A DNA stretch of 64,000 nt from Arthrobacter sp. StoSoilB5 (GCF_019977235.1 NZ_AP024646.1:806001-870000), one strand, 5' to 3'. Positions 1-9,357 are shown, counted from the first letter of the stretch. Notes: generated by a model not told the origin, from the letters alone. Made by a program: numbers and translations.

Positions 1-1
1 G

Positions 2-1648
2 AGGCTGAACCCGGAAACATTCCCGAATTCCTTCGCGGCGTTCTCCGACCCCGCCGACGTTGCCCGCGTGGAAGAGCAGACCTTCATCTGCTCCGAGAAT
101 GAGCGCGACGCAGGGTTCACGAACAACTGGATGGCTCCGGCCGAGATGAAGCAGAAGCTGCGCGGACTGTTCGCCGGCTCCATGCGCGGCCGCACCATGT
201 ACGTCATCCCGTTCGTCATGGGCCACCTGGATGCTGAGGACCCGAAGTTCGGCGTCGAGATCACTGACTCCGCCTACGTCGTTGCCTCCATGCGCATCAT
301 GGCCCGCATTGGCACGGACGTCCTGGACCGCATTACCCAGACCGATGCATTCTTTGTTCCGGCCCTCCACTCGCTTGGCGCTCCGCTGGAACCCGGCCAG
401 GCCGACGTCGCGTGGCCGTGCAACACCGACAAATGGATCGTCCACTTCCCCGAAGAGCGTTCCATCTGGTCCTTCGGTTCCGGCTACGGCGGAAACGCGC
501 TGTTGGGCAAGAAGTGCTACGCGCTGCGCATCGCCTCCGTGATGGCCCGCGATGAGGGTTGGCTTGCCGAGCACATGCTCATCCTCAAGCTGACCTCCCC
601 GGAGCAGAAGACCTACTACATCTCCGCTGCCTTCCCCTCGGCTTGCGGCAAGACCAACCTCGCGCTGCTGGACCCCACCATCAAGGGATGGAAAGTCGAA
701 ACCCTTGGCGACGACATCACCTGGATGCGTTTCGGCAAGGAAGGCGAGCTCCGCGCCGTCAACCCGGAAGCTGGCCTGTTCGGCGTCGCTCCGGGCACCG
801 GCTGGGGCACCAACCCCAACGCCATGCGCGCCATCGCCAAGGGCAACAGCATCTTCACCAACGTTGCCCTGACCGATGACGGTGGCGTGTGGTGGGAAGG
901 TATGACCGAGGAAACTCCGGCGCACCTGACCGACTGGCGCGGAAACTCCTGGACTCCGGACTCCGACGCCCCCGCCGCGCACCCGAACTCCCGCTTCTGC
1001 ACGCCGATCGACCAGATCGACATGCTGGCTGAGGAATACTTCAGCCCGGAAGGCGTGGAGCTGTCCGCGATCCTCTTCGGCGGCCGCCGCAAGACCACCA
1101 TCCCGCTGGTCACCGAGGCCCGCGACTGGTCAAACGGCATCTTCATGGGCTCCACTCTGTCTTCGGAGACCACGGCTGCAGCTGCCGGCGCCGTCGGCGT
1201 TGTTCGCCGCGACCCCATGGCCATGCTGCCGTTCATTGGCTACGACGCAGGTGACTACCTGAACCACTGGGTCAACCTGTCCGCCAAGGCAAACCCGGAG
1301 CGCTTGCCCAAGATCTTCCTGGTCAACTGGTTCCGTCGCACGGCCGAGGGCGGCTTCGCCTGGCCTGGCTTCGGGGACAACGCCCGTGTGCTCAAGTGGG
1401 CAATCGAACGCCTCGAAGGCAAGGCCGACGCCGTGGAAACCCCCATTGGCTTCGTCCCAACCGGCGAGTCGATCGACCTTGAGGGCTTGGACATGACTCC
1501 GGCCGAGGTCGAGTCTGCCGTGCGTGTTGACGCCGATGAGTGGGCAACCGAGCTGGCATCCATCGAGGAATGGTTCGCCAACTTCGGCGGATCCCTCCCG
1601 GCGGCACTGCAGTCCGAGCTGGATGGACTCAAGTCCCGCCTGGGCTAG
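2..1648 (+). CDS. pckG: Phosphoenolpyruvate carboxykinase (GTP), 5' partial
   Basis: Converts oxaloacetate plus GTP to phosphoenolpyruvate, CO2 and GDP, the entry step of gluconeogenesis in the cytoplasm. The frame is open from base 2, so the gene starts upstream of the window; the GTG at 68 is an internal valine. About 548 residues are visible against roughly 610 for the family, so some 60 N-terminal residues are missing. The GTP-PEPCK signature FPSACGKTN, which contains the P-loop, lies near visible residue 211, and the family's R-rich [11 protein letters not shown] segment follows about 150 residues later. It ends at a TAG and is convergent with hmp across a strong hairpin. Identification is firm. 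Confidence 0.97.
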   Translation, partial: RLNPETFPNSFAAFSDPADVARVEEQTFICSENERDAGFTNNWMAPAEMKQKLRGLFAGSMRGRTMYVIPFVMGHLDAEDPKFGVEITDSAYVVASMRIMARIGTDVLDRITQTDAFFVPALHSLGAPLEPGQADVAWPCNTDKWIVHFPEERSIWSFGSGYGGNALLGKKCYALRIASVMARDEGWLAEHMLILKLTSPEQKTYYISAAFPSACGKTNLALLDPTIKGWKVETLGDDITWMRFGKEGELRAVNPEAGLFGVAPGTGWGTNPNAMRAIAKGNSIFTNVALTDDGGVWWEGMTEETPAHLTDWRGNSWTPDSDAPAAHPNSRFCTPIDQIDMLAEEYFSPEGVELSAILFGGRRKTTIPLVTEARDWSNGIFMGSTLSSETTAAAAGAVGVVRRDPMAMLPFIGYDAGDYLNHWVNLSAKANPERLPKIFLVNWFRRTAEGGFAWPGFGDNARVLKWAIERLEGKADAVETPIGFVPTGESIDLEGLDMTPAEVESAVRVDADEWATELASIEEWFANFGGSLPAALQSELDGLKSRLG

Positions 1649-1677
1649 ACCTCTTAAGACAATGGCGTCTTAAGTGA

Positions 1678-1727
1678 ACGACGACGGCCCGTCACCTTTC
1701 GCTGGAAAGGTGACGGGCCGCCGTCGT
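1678..1727. terminator. Bidirectional terminator between pckG and hmp
   Basis: A 23-bp stem with one mismatch (1678-1700 against 1705-1727) closes a GCTG loop. It sits between two convergent stop codons. A smaller perfect inverted repeat, CTTAAGAC/GTCTTAAG, lies just before it at 1653-1674. The stem's 3' arm resembles that of the hairpin after gpmA. Confidence 0.85.
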
Positions 1728-1746
1728 GCTTTGAGGGCTTCTTGCG

Positions 1747-2919
1747 TTAGTTCGCCAGCCAGACGTCCGGACCGAAGACCTCGTAGTGGATTCGGGTTGC
1801 CGGGATACCGGCGTCGATGGCTTCGTCGCGGATTTTCTTCATGAACGGCAGCGGGCCGCACAAGTAGAGCGAAGCATCTGCCGGCAGGTCGACTTCCCGC
1901 AGGGACATGAAGCCTTCGTTGGTGCCCTGCGCTTTGTTGCCGGGCTGCGGGGACTCCAGCCAGAGCTGCAGCTCCGCGTCAATGCTTGCCGCGTCTGCAG
2001 TCATTTGGCCGCTCAGGGCCCAACTGTCCATGGAGCGTTCGGCGTGAAGGACAAGAACCTGGCGATCTGTTCCGGCCTCAGCCAGGGAGCGAAGAATCGA
2101 CGCCGTCGGCGTGCATCCGATGCCCGCTGATGCGAGCACAACCGGTCCTTCGCCGTCCTTGAGGGTGATCTCGCCATAGGGGTTGGAGATTTCCAGGACA
2201 TCGCCAGGTTCGACTCCGGTATGCAGGGCGGTTGACACCTCGCCACCGTCGTTGAGCTTAGTGGTGAAGATCCGGCTGGTTCCAGCGTCGCCTGACAGTG
2301 AATACTGCCGCACCTGGCGCAGGCCGTCCGGGAGCGCGACCTTGACGCTGACGTACTGGCCGGGCAGGGCCGCTGTAACAGGAGTATCATCGGCGGGTTC
2401 CAAGGTGAACGTCATAGCGTCCTTGCCCGCCGGCATTTTCGCGACCACGCGCCAAGGCATCCACATTTTGTTGTTCGCCTGGGAAGCATAGAGGTCCTTT
2501 TCGAGCTTGATCAGGGCGTCTGCCATAAGCCAGTAAACCTCCGTCCATGCCTCGGCGATTTCCTGTGTGATGACGTCCGCCAGGTCAGCGGCGATTGCTG
2601 CGAAGAGGTGCTCGTAAACCACGCCGTACTGCTCTTCAGCAATGCCCAGTGAGGCGTGCTTGTGGGCGATCCGGGCCAGGACCTTTTCCGGGAGTGTGCC
2701 CGGGTTGTTCACAAGATGGCTCGCAAAGGCTGCAATGCTCCCGGCGAGTGCCTGTTGTTGGTCGCCAGAACGCTGGTTGGAGCGGCTGAAAAGGCCGTCC
2801 AGCAACTCGGGGTGTGCTGCAAAGAGGCGCTTGTAGAAATCGGCGGTGATGTCACTAATACGCGACCCGACCAGCGGAAGAGTGGCTTCAATGATGGGGC
2901 GGGATTTTTCCGAGAGCAT
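1747..2919 (-). CDS. hmp: Flavohemoglobin, nitric oxide dioxygenase
   Basis: Oxidises NO with O2 and NAD(P)H to nitrate, protecting the cytoplasm from nitrosative stress. The 390-residue length is normal. Residues 1-135 form a globin domain with the distal Tyr of FYKRLF near residue 29 and the proximal His in IAHKHASLG. An FAD-binding domain follows (RQYSLSGD, residues about 205-212), then an NAD-binding domain (SAGIGCTP and a C-terminal VFGPDVW-type end). The ATG at 2917-2919 starts the globin domain correctly. The gene lies downstream of the NsrR-like regulator on the same strand, with a palindrome in the 140-bp gap. Confidence 0.96.
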   Translation of the reverse strand: MLSEKSRPIIEATLPLVGSRISDITADFYKRLFAAHPELLDGLFSRSNQRSGDQQQALAGSIAAFASHLVNNPGTLPEKVLARIAHKHASLGIAEEQYGVVYEHLFAAIAADLADVITQEIAEAWTEVYWLMADALIKLEKDLYASQANNKMWMPWRVVAKMPAGKDAMTFTLEPADDTPVTAALPGQYVSVKVALPDGLRQVRQYSLSGDAGTSRIFTTKLNDGGEVSTALHTGVEPGDVLEISNPYGEITLKDGEGPVVLASAGIGCTPTASILRSLAEAGTDRQVLVLHAERSMDSWALSGQMTADAASIDAELQLWLESPQPGNKAQGTNEGFMSLREVDLPADASLYLCGPLPFMKKIRDEAIDAGIPATRIHYEVFGPDVWLAN

Positions 2920-2965
2920 GGTTCTCCTGGGGGTAGGGGCCCGGCTTGGTCGATCGGACCGTCAC

Positions 2966-2992
2966 AATACAAGTATTTGAAATGCCTGTATT
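2966..2992. promoter_or_regulatory. Candidate NsrR operator upstream of hmp
   Basis: Imperfect palindrome AATACAAG (2966-2973) / CCTGTATT (2985-2992), 7 of 8 positions paired, about 50 bp before the hmp start. A second, perfect inverted repeat TTTCTAC/GTAGAAA lies at 3003-3021. The position and the neighbouring regulator suggest NO-responsive control. No exact consensus match is claimed. Confidence 0.5.
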
Positions 2993-3059
2993 TACACCTC
3001 AATTTCTACTCCTTGTAGAAAAGATGTGCAAATCGGAGTGCCAGCCTATAGGCAGGTGG

Positions 3060-3530
3060 TCAGGGCAGGGTTGCGGGGGTCCTGAACTCGGGCCGGAGGC
3101 CGATCGTTTGGAAGACCGGATTCATTTGCCGGGCATGCGGCAGGGAGGAGATGACGACGGTGTCGAGCTCGCGATAGAACGCTTCGCGGGCGCGGTTCAT
3201 GGCGTGGCGGAGACCGCACTCTGTGATGAGGGGGCAGTCGCGGTTGGGAGACTGGCATTCGGCTGGGTCCTGCCGACTGTCCAGGTGGCGAAGGAGTTGG
3301 CCAACAGTTGCTTGGCGCCCAGCTTCGTTCAGGCGCGAGCCACCAAGTCGGCCTCGTTCCACATCAATCAATCCAAGGCTACGCAATCGGACCATGGCCT
3401 TACTGACATGGTTATACGGAGTCCCTACAGCGTCGGCAACAGCCTGGGTTGTCAGCAACGTACCCTCAGGGGCGGAAGCCAACACCATGACGGCGCGGAG
3501 GCTCACATCTGCGAACGCGTTGATTTTCAT
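3060..3530 (-). CDS. nsrR: Rrf2-family transcriptional regulator, NsrR type
   Basis: A DNA-binding Fe-S sensor, most likely of nitric oxide, that would repress hmp. The N-terminal winged helix covers residues 1-80 (MKINAFADVSLRAVMVLA start, then QAVADAVGTPYNHVSKAMVRL as recognition region). Three cysteines at 92, 99 and 105 in the pattern C-x6-C-x5-C match the cluster-binding loop of NsrR/IscR proteins. It is transcribed toward hmp, 140 bp upstream. NsrR is preferred over other Rrf2 members because of the hmp neighbour; the symbol is an inference from that context. Confidence 0.85.
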   Translation of the reverse strand: MKINAFADVSLRAVMVLASAPEGTLLTTQAVADAVGTPYNHVSKAMVRLRSLGLIDVERGRLGGSRLNEAGRQATVGQLLRHLDSRQDPAECQSPNRDCPLITECGLRHAMNRAREAFYRELDTVVISSLPHARQMNPVFQTIGLRPEFRTPATLP

Positions 3531-3553
3531 GGCATCAGCTTACGCAGTCAGGT

Positions 3554-4009
3554 CTAGTCCACCCAGAGCGAGGGCTCATGGGTGTCAGGCTCCAGGGAGC
3601 CGAAGGCGAAGCCATCGGCTGTTTGGGCGTAGGGGATTACTGCTGCCATGACCCCGCCATCCCGGTGCTCGGCGGTGCCATGGATGCCGTCAGAGCCATG
3701 CTCGGGCAGTGCGACATCACTTGCGATGGCCACGGCCCGATAATCGTTCCGGCCCTGACGGAGCAATTCATGAACGTCCGTCAACATTGTCCCGGCATCA
3801 ATGTGACCATCCTCGTCCGGTTCGCCTGGAGAAACCATGACAATCCGCACCTCACCCTCGTGCGAGAGCGTGATCCCGAAGGGAAGGAAGCCGCCATTCT
3901 GCAGTATGTGCTCCTGGGCAGTTCCCAAGGCCGTACCCAGAATCTCCCGGAGTTCACGCTCTTGGACAGTCCCGGTTGAAGCGGCATCATCGATGGGCTG
4001 CTCGCTCAT
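3554..4009 (-). CDS. Conserved hypothetical protein, 151 residues
   Basis: I do not recognise a named family. The protein is acidic and soluble, without signal peptide or membrane segment. It has a possible alpha-beta core (residues 40-60 with a GEVRIVMVSPGEP strand-turn, 85-95 with YRAVAIASDVALP). A histidine-rich stretch (HGSDGIHGTAEHRDGG) lies in the C-terminal third. It sits 12 bp downstream of the phosphomannomutase gene on the same strand and 23 bp from nsrR, so co-transcription with manB is plausible. Codon use is like its neighbours, which supports a real gene. Confidence 0.7.
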   Translation of the reverse strand: MSEQPIDDAASTGTVQERELREILGTALGTAQEHILQNGGFLPFGITLSHEGEVRIVMVSPGEPDEDGHIDAGTMLTDVHELLRQGRNDYRAVAIASDVALPEHGSDGIHGTAEHRDGGVMAAVIPYAQTADGFAFGSLEPDTHEPSLWVD

Positions 4010-4021
4010 GTTCGCCTGTCC

Positions 4022-5440
4022 TTATGCCCGGACGAGTGCCAGGACGCGGTCGCGGATTTTTTCCATGGTGGGGAGGTCCTTGGCTTCGGCGTTCAGGCGG
4101 AGGAAGGGCTCGGTGTTGGAGGGGCGCAGGTTGAACCACCAGCTCCCATCCGTGGCGGTGAAGGTGCTGCCGTCCATGTGGTCTATCTCGACATCATCGG
4201 CCTGGAAATCGAGGCGGACCCGCTCGACGGCGCCTGCTTTGTCTTCGATCTCGGAGTTGATTTCCCCAGAGGAAACGTAGGGCTCGTACTCGCGGCCGAG
4301 CTCGGACAAGGGACCATCTTGCTCACCGAGTGCTGCCAGGACGTGCATCGCGGCGAGCATGCCGGTGTCCGCGTTCCAGAAATCACGGAAATAGAAGTGG
4401 GCGGAGTGCTCCCCGCCGAACACGGCACCTTCTTCGGCCATGACAGCTTTGATGAAGGAATGACCGACCCGGGTCCGGACGGCCCGGCCGCCGTCCTTGG
4501 CCACGAGCTCGGGAACGGCCTTGGACGTGAGCAGGTTGTGGATGATCACCGGGGTCTGTTCACCTGCGGCCCGGGCGCGGGCGATCTCGCGGCGTGCGAC
4601 CATGCCGGTGATCGCCGAAGGGGAGACGGGCTCGCCCTTTTCGTCGATCACGAAGCAGCGGTCGGCGTCGCCGTCGAAAGCCAGGCCGATGTCCGCGCCG
4701 TGCTTGATGACGGCGGCTTGGAGGTCGCGGAGGTTTTCCGGTTCCAGCGGGTTGGCCGGGTGGTTCGGGAACGAGCCGTCCAGTTCGAAGTAAAGCGGGA
4801 TGATCTCGAACGGCAATGCTGGGAGGAGTTTGTTGCCAAGCACTGCCGGGGTGGTCAGCCCGGCCATACCGTTGCCGGCATCCACGACGATCTTCAACGG
4901 ACGGGAACCAGAGAGGTCCACCAGCTGGCGCAGGTATTCGGAGTAGTCCTTCAACACGTCCCGGACGCCGATCTGCCCGCGCACCGCTGCGGCGGGGATG
5001 TTGCGTTCGTTCAGGTACTGCTCGGCGAGGGCCTGGATTTCCTTCAGGCCGCTCTCGGAGGAAATGGGTTGCGCCCCGGCCTTGGCCATTTTGATGCCGT
5101 TGTACTCGGCCGGGTTGTGGCTGGCGGTGAACGTGGCACCGGCTGCGTTCAGGGCACCGCAGGCGTAGTAAAGCTCGTCGGTGGAGATCAGGTCCAGCAA
5201 CTGGACGTTGGCGCCCCGGGTGGCAGCACCGTTTGCGAAGGCCTGGCTGAATTCCGGCGAGGACGGGCGCATGTCCCCGCCAACAAGGACGGTTTCACCC
5301 TCAAGGCCCAAGACGTCGATGAAGGCAGCACCGACTGCCTCGACGATTTCGGCCGTGATGGATTCCCCCACGATGCCCCGGACGTCGTACGCCTTGAAGG
5401 ATGCCGAGAGGTCGAAGTTCTTGTTCTGCTCGCTAGTCAC
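4022..5440 (-). CDS. manB: Phosphomannomutase/phosphoglucomutase
   Basis: Interconverts hexose 1- and 6-phosphates (mannose or glucose) for GDP-mannose and glycan precursor supply. The catalytic serine lies in FTASHNP (residues 104-110 from the GTG start). The metal loop DGDADR, the sugar loop GEHSAH and the phosphate loop PSNTEPFLRL near the C-terminus are all present. The GTG at 5438-5440 is preferred to the upstream TTG at 5467 because it has an AGGA about 10 bases upstream and gives the usual length of about 472 residues. It is divergent from recQ across a spacer with an unusual inverted repeat. Confidence 0.93.
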   Translation of the reverse strand: MTSEQNKNFDLSASFKAYDVRGIVGESITAEIVEAVGAAFIDVLGLEGETVLVGGDMRPSSPEFSQAFANGAATRGANVQLLDLISTDELYYACGALNAAGATFTASHNPAEYNGIKMAKAGAQPISSESGLKEIQALAEQYLNERNIPAAAVRGQIGVRDVLKDYSEYLRQLVDLSGSRPLKIVVDAGNGMAGLTTPAVLGNKLLPALPFEIIPLYFELDGSFPNHPANPLEPENLRDLQAAVIKHGADIGLAFDGDADRCFVIDEKGEPVSPSAITGMVARREIARARAAGEQTPVIIHNLLTSKAVPELVAKDGGRAVRTRVGHSFIKAVMAEEGAVFGGEHSAHFYFRDFWNADTGMLAAMHVLAALGEQDGPLSELGREYEPYVSSGEINSEIEDKAGAVERVRLDFQADDVEIDHMDGSTFTATDGSWWFNLRPSNTEPFLRLNAEAKDLPTMEKIRDRVLALVRA

Positions 5441-5489
5441 GGGCTCAATCCTACTGTGGCGACGCAATTGAGCATGAACCGGGGTACCT

Positions 5490-5534
5490 GCTATGTGGAA
5501 AGCCAGTCCTATGGAAAGCCGCTATCCACATAGC
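5490..5534. repeat. Inverted repeat with internal direct repeats, manB-recQ spacer
   Basis: Perfect 10-bp arms GCTATGTGGA (5490-5499) and TCCACATAGC (5525-5534) flank 25 bases. GGAAAGCC occurs twice inside the element, at 5497-5504 and 5513-5520. It lies in the divergent promoter region, so it may be an operator for either gene. Confidence 0.6.
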
Positions 5535-5581
5535 CGGGGCACCGGGTTCTGGCTGTCAGGGGCTGCTGGAATACTGGGTCC

Positions 5582-7747
5582 ATGGCCAACAATCCCCTAA
5601 ATGCCGTCGTTTCCGTGGAATCCCCTACCCGTCAGCAGGCTTTGGCTTGTCTTCGCGAGCTTGTGGGGCACCCTGAAGCTGACTTCCATGACGGCCAGTT
5701 CGAGGCCATTGAGGCCTTGGTGGACGCTGGCCGCCGTGCGCTGGTGGTCCAACGCACTGGTTGGGGAAAATCAGCCGTCTACTTCGTCTCTTCCTTGTTG
5801 CTGCGCCGCAGGGGTGCCGGGCCCACGCTGATCGTGTCTCCACTTCTCGCGCTCATGCGGGACCAAGTGGCGGCAGCCGCACGGGCCGGAGTCCGTGCAG
5901 TAGCCATCAACTCTGCCAACGCACTTGAGTGGGACACTGTCCTGGCCCAATTGGCAGCTGACGAGGTTGACGTTCTCCTGGTATCGCCCGAGCGCCTCAC
6001 CAATCCCTCGTTCAGGGAGAACCAGTTGCCCGAGCTGATCCGGAGGACCGGGTTGCTCGTCATCGACGAAGCCCACTGTATTTCGGATTGGGGTCACGAC
6101 TTCAGGCCCGATTACCGGCGAATCGCGGATCTCATTGCGCAGCTGCCTGAATCCGTTCCAGTCCTGGCCACCACGGCTACTGCAAACTCACGCGTGGTTC
6201 ACGATATCGAGGAACAACTCGGCGCCGGAGTCCTGACCATCAGGGGCGCACTTGGCCGTGAGTCGCTCCGGCTCGGCGTTCTCAATCTCGCAGACTCACG
6301 TGATCGCCTGGGTTGGTTGCTGACGCACCTGGCTGACCTGCCCGGCAGCGGGATCATTTACACACTGACTGTTTCAGCCGCAGAGGACACCGCCCGGCTT
6401 CTTTCCGAGGCTGGACACAACGTGTTGTCCTACACCGGCCGGACGGATCCGGCCGATCGCGAGCGGGCAGAACAACTCCTCAAGGACAACCAGGTCAAGG
6501 CGCTTGTGGCCACCTCCGCGTTGGGGATGGGATTCGATAAACCGGATCTCGGCTTCGTCATCCACCTCGGAGCGCCGTCCTCGCCGGTTGCCTATTACCA
6601 GCAGGTTGGCCGGGCTGGCCGAGGCGCAGCCAACGCGGACGTCCTGTTGCTTCCTGGCTCCGAAGACCGCGAAATATGGCAATACTTTGCCACCGCATCC
6701 ATGCCTTCAGCCGAAAAAGCCGACGCCGTGCTGAGGGTGCTTGGTGAGGCCAACACGGCCACGTCCACCGTGGCGCTGGAGGCTCGCGTGGACCTTCGCC
6801 GTACGCCCCTGGAACTCCTCCTTAAGGTTTTGGCAGTTGACGGTGCAGTTGAACGCGTAGGTGGCGGTTGGCGGGCCACAGGACGGCCATGGACCTACGA
6901 TGCCGAGCGCTATGCGCGAATCGCGGAGGCCCGGGTGGATGAGCAGGACTCCATGGTGATCTACCAGGACACCGCAGGTTGTCGCATGGAGTACATCACC
7001 TCCGTGCTCGATGACGAGTCCGCAGCCCCGTGCGGCCGTTGTGACAATTGCGCGGGACGCTGGTTCCCGGTGGACATTGCAGCTGCTGCGGTCGATGCAG
7101 CAGGCCAGACGCTCCGACGAGCCGGAATCGCGGTGGAGCCGCGGCTTCAGTGGCCCAGCGGGATGGAAAGGCTGGGCGTGGGGGTCAAGGGCAAGATCAA
7201 GCCGCATGAAAGCATCGCTGAAGGCCGCGTCCTGGCCAGGCTGACGGACCTTGGGTGGGGTGGCGCGCTCCGCGAGCTCTTCGGTGCCGGGGCCCCCGAT
7301 CGTGCAGTGGACCCCGCGATGCTGCAGGCCTGCGTCCAGGTGCTGCGCGAATGGTCGGGGGCAGACGGCGGAGCAGCCTGGAGTGGGGTGGGTCGCCCGG
7401 CGGCAGTTGTCAGCATTCCCTCGAGGAGCAAGCCGCAACTTGTGGACTCCCTGGCGCAAGGAATCGCGGGCATAGGGCGGATGCCGTACCTGGGTCAGTT
7501 GCAGCCAGAGAATGGAGGTCCCACAGGATCCCGTGGCGGCAACAGCGCTTACAGGCTCGCAGGAGTGTGGGACCGCCTAGCCGTTGGCCCGGAGCTCGCG
7601 CAGGCGCTCGGAGGTATTGTCGGGCAGCCAGTGCTCTTGGTGGACGACCTCATCGACAGCCGGTGGACATTGACCATCGCTGCGAGGGCTCTCAGACTTT
7701 CCGGCGTGGGTGCGGTGCTACCGCTCGCCCTGGCTCAAGCGGGGTAG
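5582..7747 (+). CDS. recQ: RecQ-family ATP-dependent DNA helicase with C-terminal phosphoribosyltransferase-like motif
   Basis: A 3'-5' DNA helicase for recombination and repair. Helicase motifs are all visible: RTGWGKSAV (58-66), DEAHCISDWGHDFRPDYR (about 161-178), ATSALGMGFDKPDL and QQVGRAGRG (motifs V-VI). A zinc-binding region follows, with Cys near 467 and a CGRCDNC cluster near 483-490. At 721 residues it is longer than classical RecQ and lacks an obvious HRDC domain. Instead residues about 680-720 contain VLLVDDLIDS followed by RWT, which looks like the PRPP-binding loop of type I phosphoribosyltransferases. The ATG at 5582 is clear; a 16-bp tandem duplication covers the stop codon. 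Confidence 0.92.
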   Translation: MANNPLNAVVSVESPTRQQALACLRELVGHPEADFHDGQFEAIEALVDAGRRALVVQRTGWGKSAVYFVSSLLLRRRGAGPTLIVSPLLALMRDQVAAAARAGVRAVAINSANALEWDTVLAQLAADEVDVLLVSPERLTNPSFRENQLPELIRRTGLLVIDEAHCISDWGHDFRPDYRRIADLIAQLPESVPVLATTATANSRVVHDIEEQLGAGVLTIRGALGRESLRLGVLNLADSRDRLGWLLTHLADLPGSGIIYTLTVSAAEDTARLLSEAGHNVLSYTGRTDPADRERAEQLLKDNQVKALVATSALGMGFDKPDLGFVIHLGAPSSPVAYYQQVGRAGRGAANADVLLLPGSEDREIWQYFATASMPSAEKADAVLRVLGEANTATSTVALEARVDLRRTPLELLLKVLAVDGAVERVGGGWRATGRPWTYDAERYARIAEARVDEQDSMVIYQDTAGCRMEYITSVLDDESAAPCGRCDNCAGRWFPVDIAAAAVDAAGQTLRRAGIAVEPRLQWPSGMERLGVGVKGKIKPHESIAEGRVLARLTDLGWGGALRELFGAGAPDRAVDPAMLQACVQVLREWSGADGGAAWSGVGRPAAVVSIPSRSKPQLVDSLAQGIAGIGRMPYLGQLQPENGGPTGSRGGNSAYRLAGVWDRLAVGPELAQALGGIVGQPVLLVDDLIDSRWTLTIAARALRLSGVGAVLPLALAQAG

Positions 7748-7764
7748 GGCTCAAGCGGGGTAGG
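7733..7764 (+). repeat. 16-bp tandem duplication across the recQ stop codon
   Basis: GCTCAAGCGGGGTAGG is repeated exactly, at 7733-7748 and 7749-7764. The first copy contains the TAG stop (7745-7747), so the duplication leaves the protein unchanged. It looks like a recent slippage event. Confidence 0.9.
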
Positions 7765-7887
7765 GCGTCACGTGTAAGTGCTGAAAAGCGTCATGTTGTG
7801 AACGCTGCCAGTTTGCCTCTATAGGATCGAGCAAAACACACCCGCTGCCTGTCGCGGGCCACCCAGCCGAAAACCTGGACCGGAGCC

Positions 7888-9321
7888 ATGAGCACAAACC
7901 CGAGCAACACGGACGTCGAAGCGGCCAACGAAACCAGTTGGCGCCCGCGATTGGCCTTGTTGGTGGCGGCAACATTCTTCATGGAGTTTCTCGACGGGAC
8001 CATCCTCACCACGGCCATTCCCAGCATCGCATCAGATTTCCGGGCGGCACCGGCTGACATCAACATCACCATGACTGCGTATTTAGTGACGGTTGCAATG
8101 GGCATCCCGTTGAGCAGTTGGCTTGCCGAGCGGTTCGGCGCGCGCAGGATCTTCTGTCTGGCCATATCTGTGTTCACCGTTGCTTCCCTCCTCTGCGCAG
8201 TCAGCACCGACTTGACCATGCTGACGTTCAGCCGGGTGGCGCAGGGGATGGGCGGGGCCATGATGGTTCCTGTGGGCACGCTGGTGGTATTGCGGGGCAC
8301 CCCCAAATCTGAACTTCTCCGTGCCACTGCCTACTTGGTGTGGCCCGGCCTCCTTGCTCCGGTTTTGGCTCCAATGGTGGGCGGAGCCCTCACAACTTTC
8401 CTGTCGTGGCACTGGATCTTCATCATCAACGTCCCACTCGGCCTGGCCGCCTTCATCGCCGCGCTCAGGTTGGTGCCGCAGACACATTTTGATGCCCAAC
8501 GCCGCCTTGACTGGTTTGGCCTGCTGCTGACTACTGTCGGCGTGGGGTCCCTTGTAGTGGGTCTGGAAACGTTGGGTGGACATGCATCCAATGTGCTGGC
8601 CGTCGTGGTGGTCATCGCGGGGGTCATGTCTCTGGCAGGTGCCGTCTGGTGGATGAGCAAAGCAAGTGTTCCGCTGTTCAACCTCAGCGTGTTCGGCACC
8701 AGGACTTTCAGGGCGACATCCACGGGCGGTTTCATTTACCGGCTGACCATCAGTTCGGTCCCGTTCCTGCTGCCTTTGATGTTCCAGGATGGATTTGGCT
8801 GGGATCCCCTGAAAGCCGGAGTCATGGTGGCTGCGGTTTTCGTGGGCAACATCGGGATCAAGCCAGCCACCACGCCCCTGATAAGGCGCTTTGGGTTCAA
8901 ACCGGTTCTGGTCTTTGCATCGTTCGCGTCAGCCGTGACGTTTGCCTTGTGTGCGTTGCTGGATGCCCAAACACCCGAGCCCATTATTTTCGCGTTGTTG
9001 CTGTTCAGCGGGGCCTTCCGATCCATAGGCTTCTCCGCCTATGCTTCCGTGCAGTATGCCGACATTGGGCCGGAACAGTTGCCCTCGGCCAACGCGATCT
9101 CGGCGACGCTCGTCCAGTTGGCGGCTGCGGCAGGGATCGCCGTGGGTGCTTTGTTCCTGAGGCTGTTCGAGGCAACGGACGTGCTTGGGGCGGACCAGGT
9201 GTCGGCCTATAAGGGGGCCTTCATAGCCATGGCTGTGCTGATGCTGGCCAGCACTGTGGACAGCCTGGCCCTTCACCGGCATGCTGGCGCCGAAGTCAGC
9301 CACGGAGCGAAGCACAGCTAA
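7888..9321 (+). CDS. MFS transporter, DHA2 (EmrB/QacA-like) drug exporter family
   Basis: A proton-coupled membrane exporter, probably of small toxic compounds. A short charged N-terminus is followed by 12-14 hydrophobic segments. The family's first-helix signature appears as FFMEFLDGTILTTAIPSIA (residues about 31-49), and the loop 2-3 motif as AERFGARR. An antiporter-type motif C region reads APVLAPMVGGAL near residue 165. At 477 residues the length suits the family. The nearest gene is recQ 140 bp upstream; no regulator is adjacent, so the substrate is unknown. Confidence 0.88.
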   Translation: MSTNPSNTDVEAANETSWRPRLALLVAATFFMEFLDGTILTTAIPSIASDFRAAPADINITMTAYLVTVAMGIPLSSWLAERFGARRIFCLAISVFTVASLLCAVSTDLTMLTFSRVAQGMGGAMMVPVGTLVVLRGTPKSELLRATAYLVWPGLLAPVLAPMVGGALTTFLSWHWIFIINVPLGLAAFIAALRLVPQTHFDAQRRLDWFGLLLTTVGVGSLVVGLETLGGHASNVLAVVVVIAGVMSLAGAVWWMSKASVPLFNLSVFGTRTFRATSTGGFIYRLTISSVPFLLPLMFQDGFGWDPLKAGVMVAAVFVGNIGIKPATTPLIRRFGFKPVLVFASFASAVTFALCALLDAQTPEPIIFALLLFSGAFRSIGFSAYASVQYADIGPEQLPSANAISATLVQLAAAAGIAVGALFLRLFEATDVLGADQVSAYKGAFIAMAVLMLASTVDSLALHRHAGAEVSHGAKHS

Positions 9322-9357
9322 GCCCAGCGCGGCGGAAGGGCTGGGTTAAACGCAAAA

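Noticed and set aside
4178..5533. A long plus-strand frame of about 450 codons opposite manB
   Set aside because: It is a high-GC antisense shadow; its protein has no motifs, while the minus strand encodes a complete phosphomannomutase.
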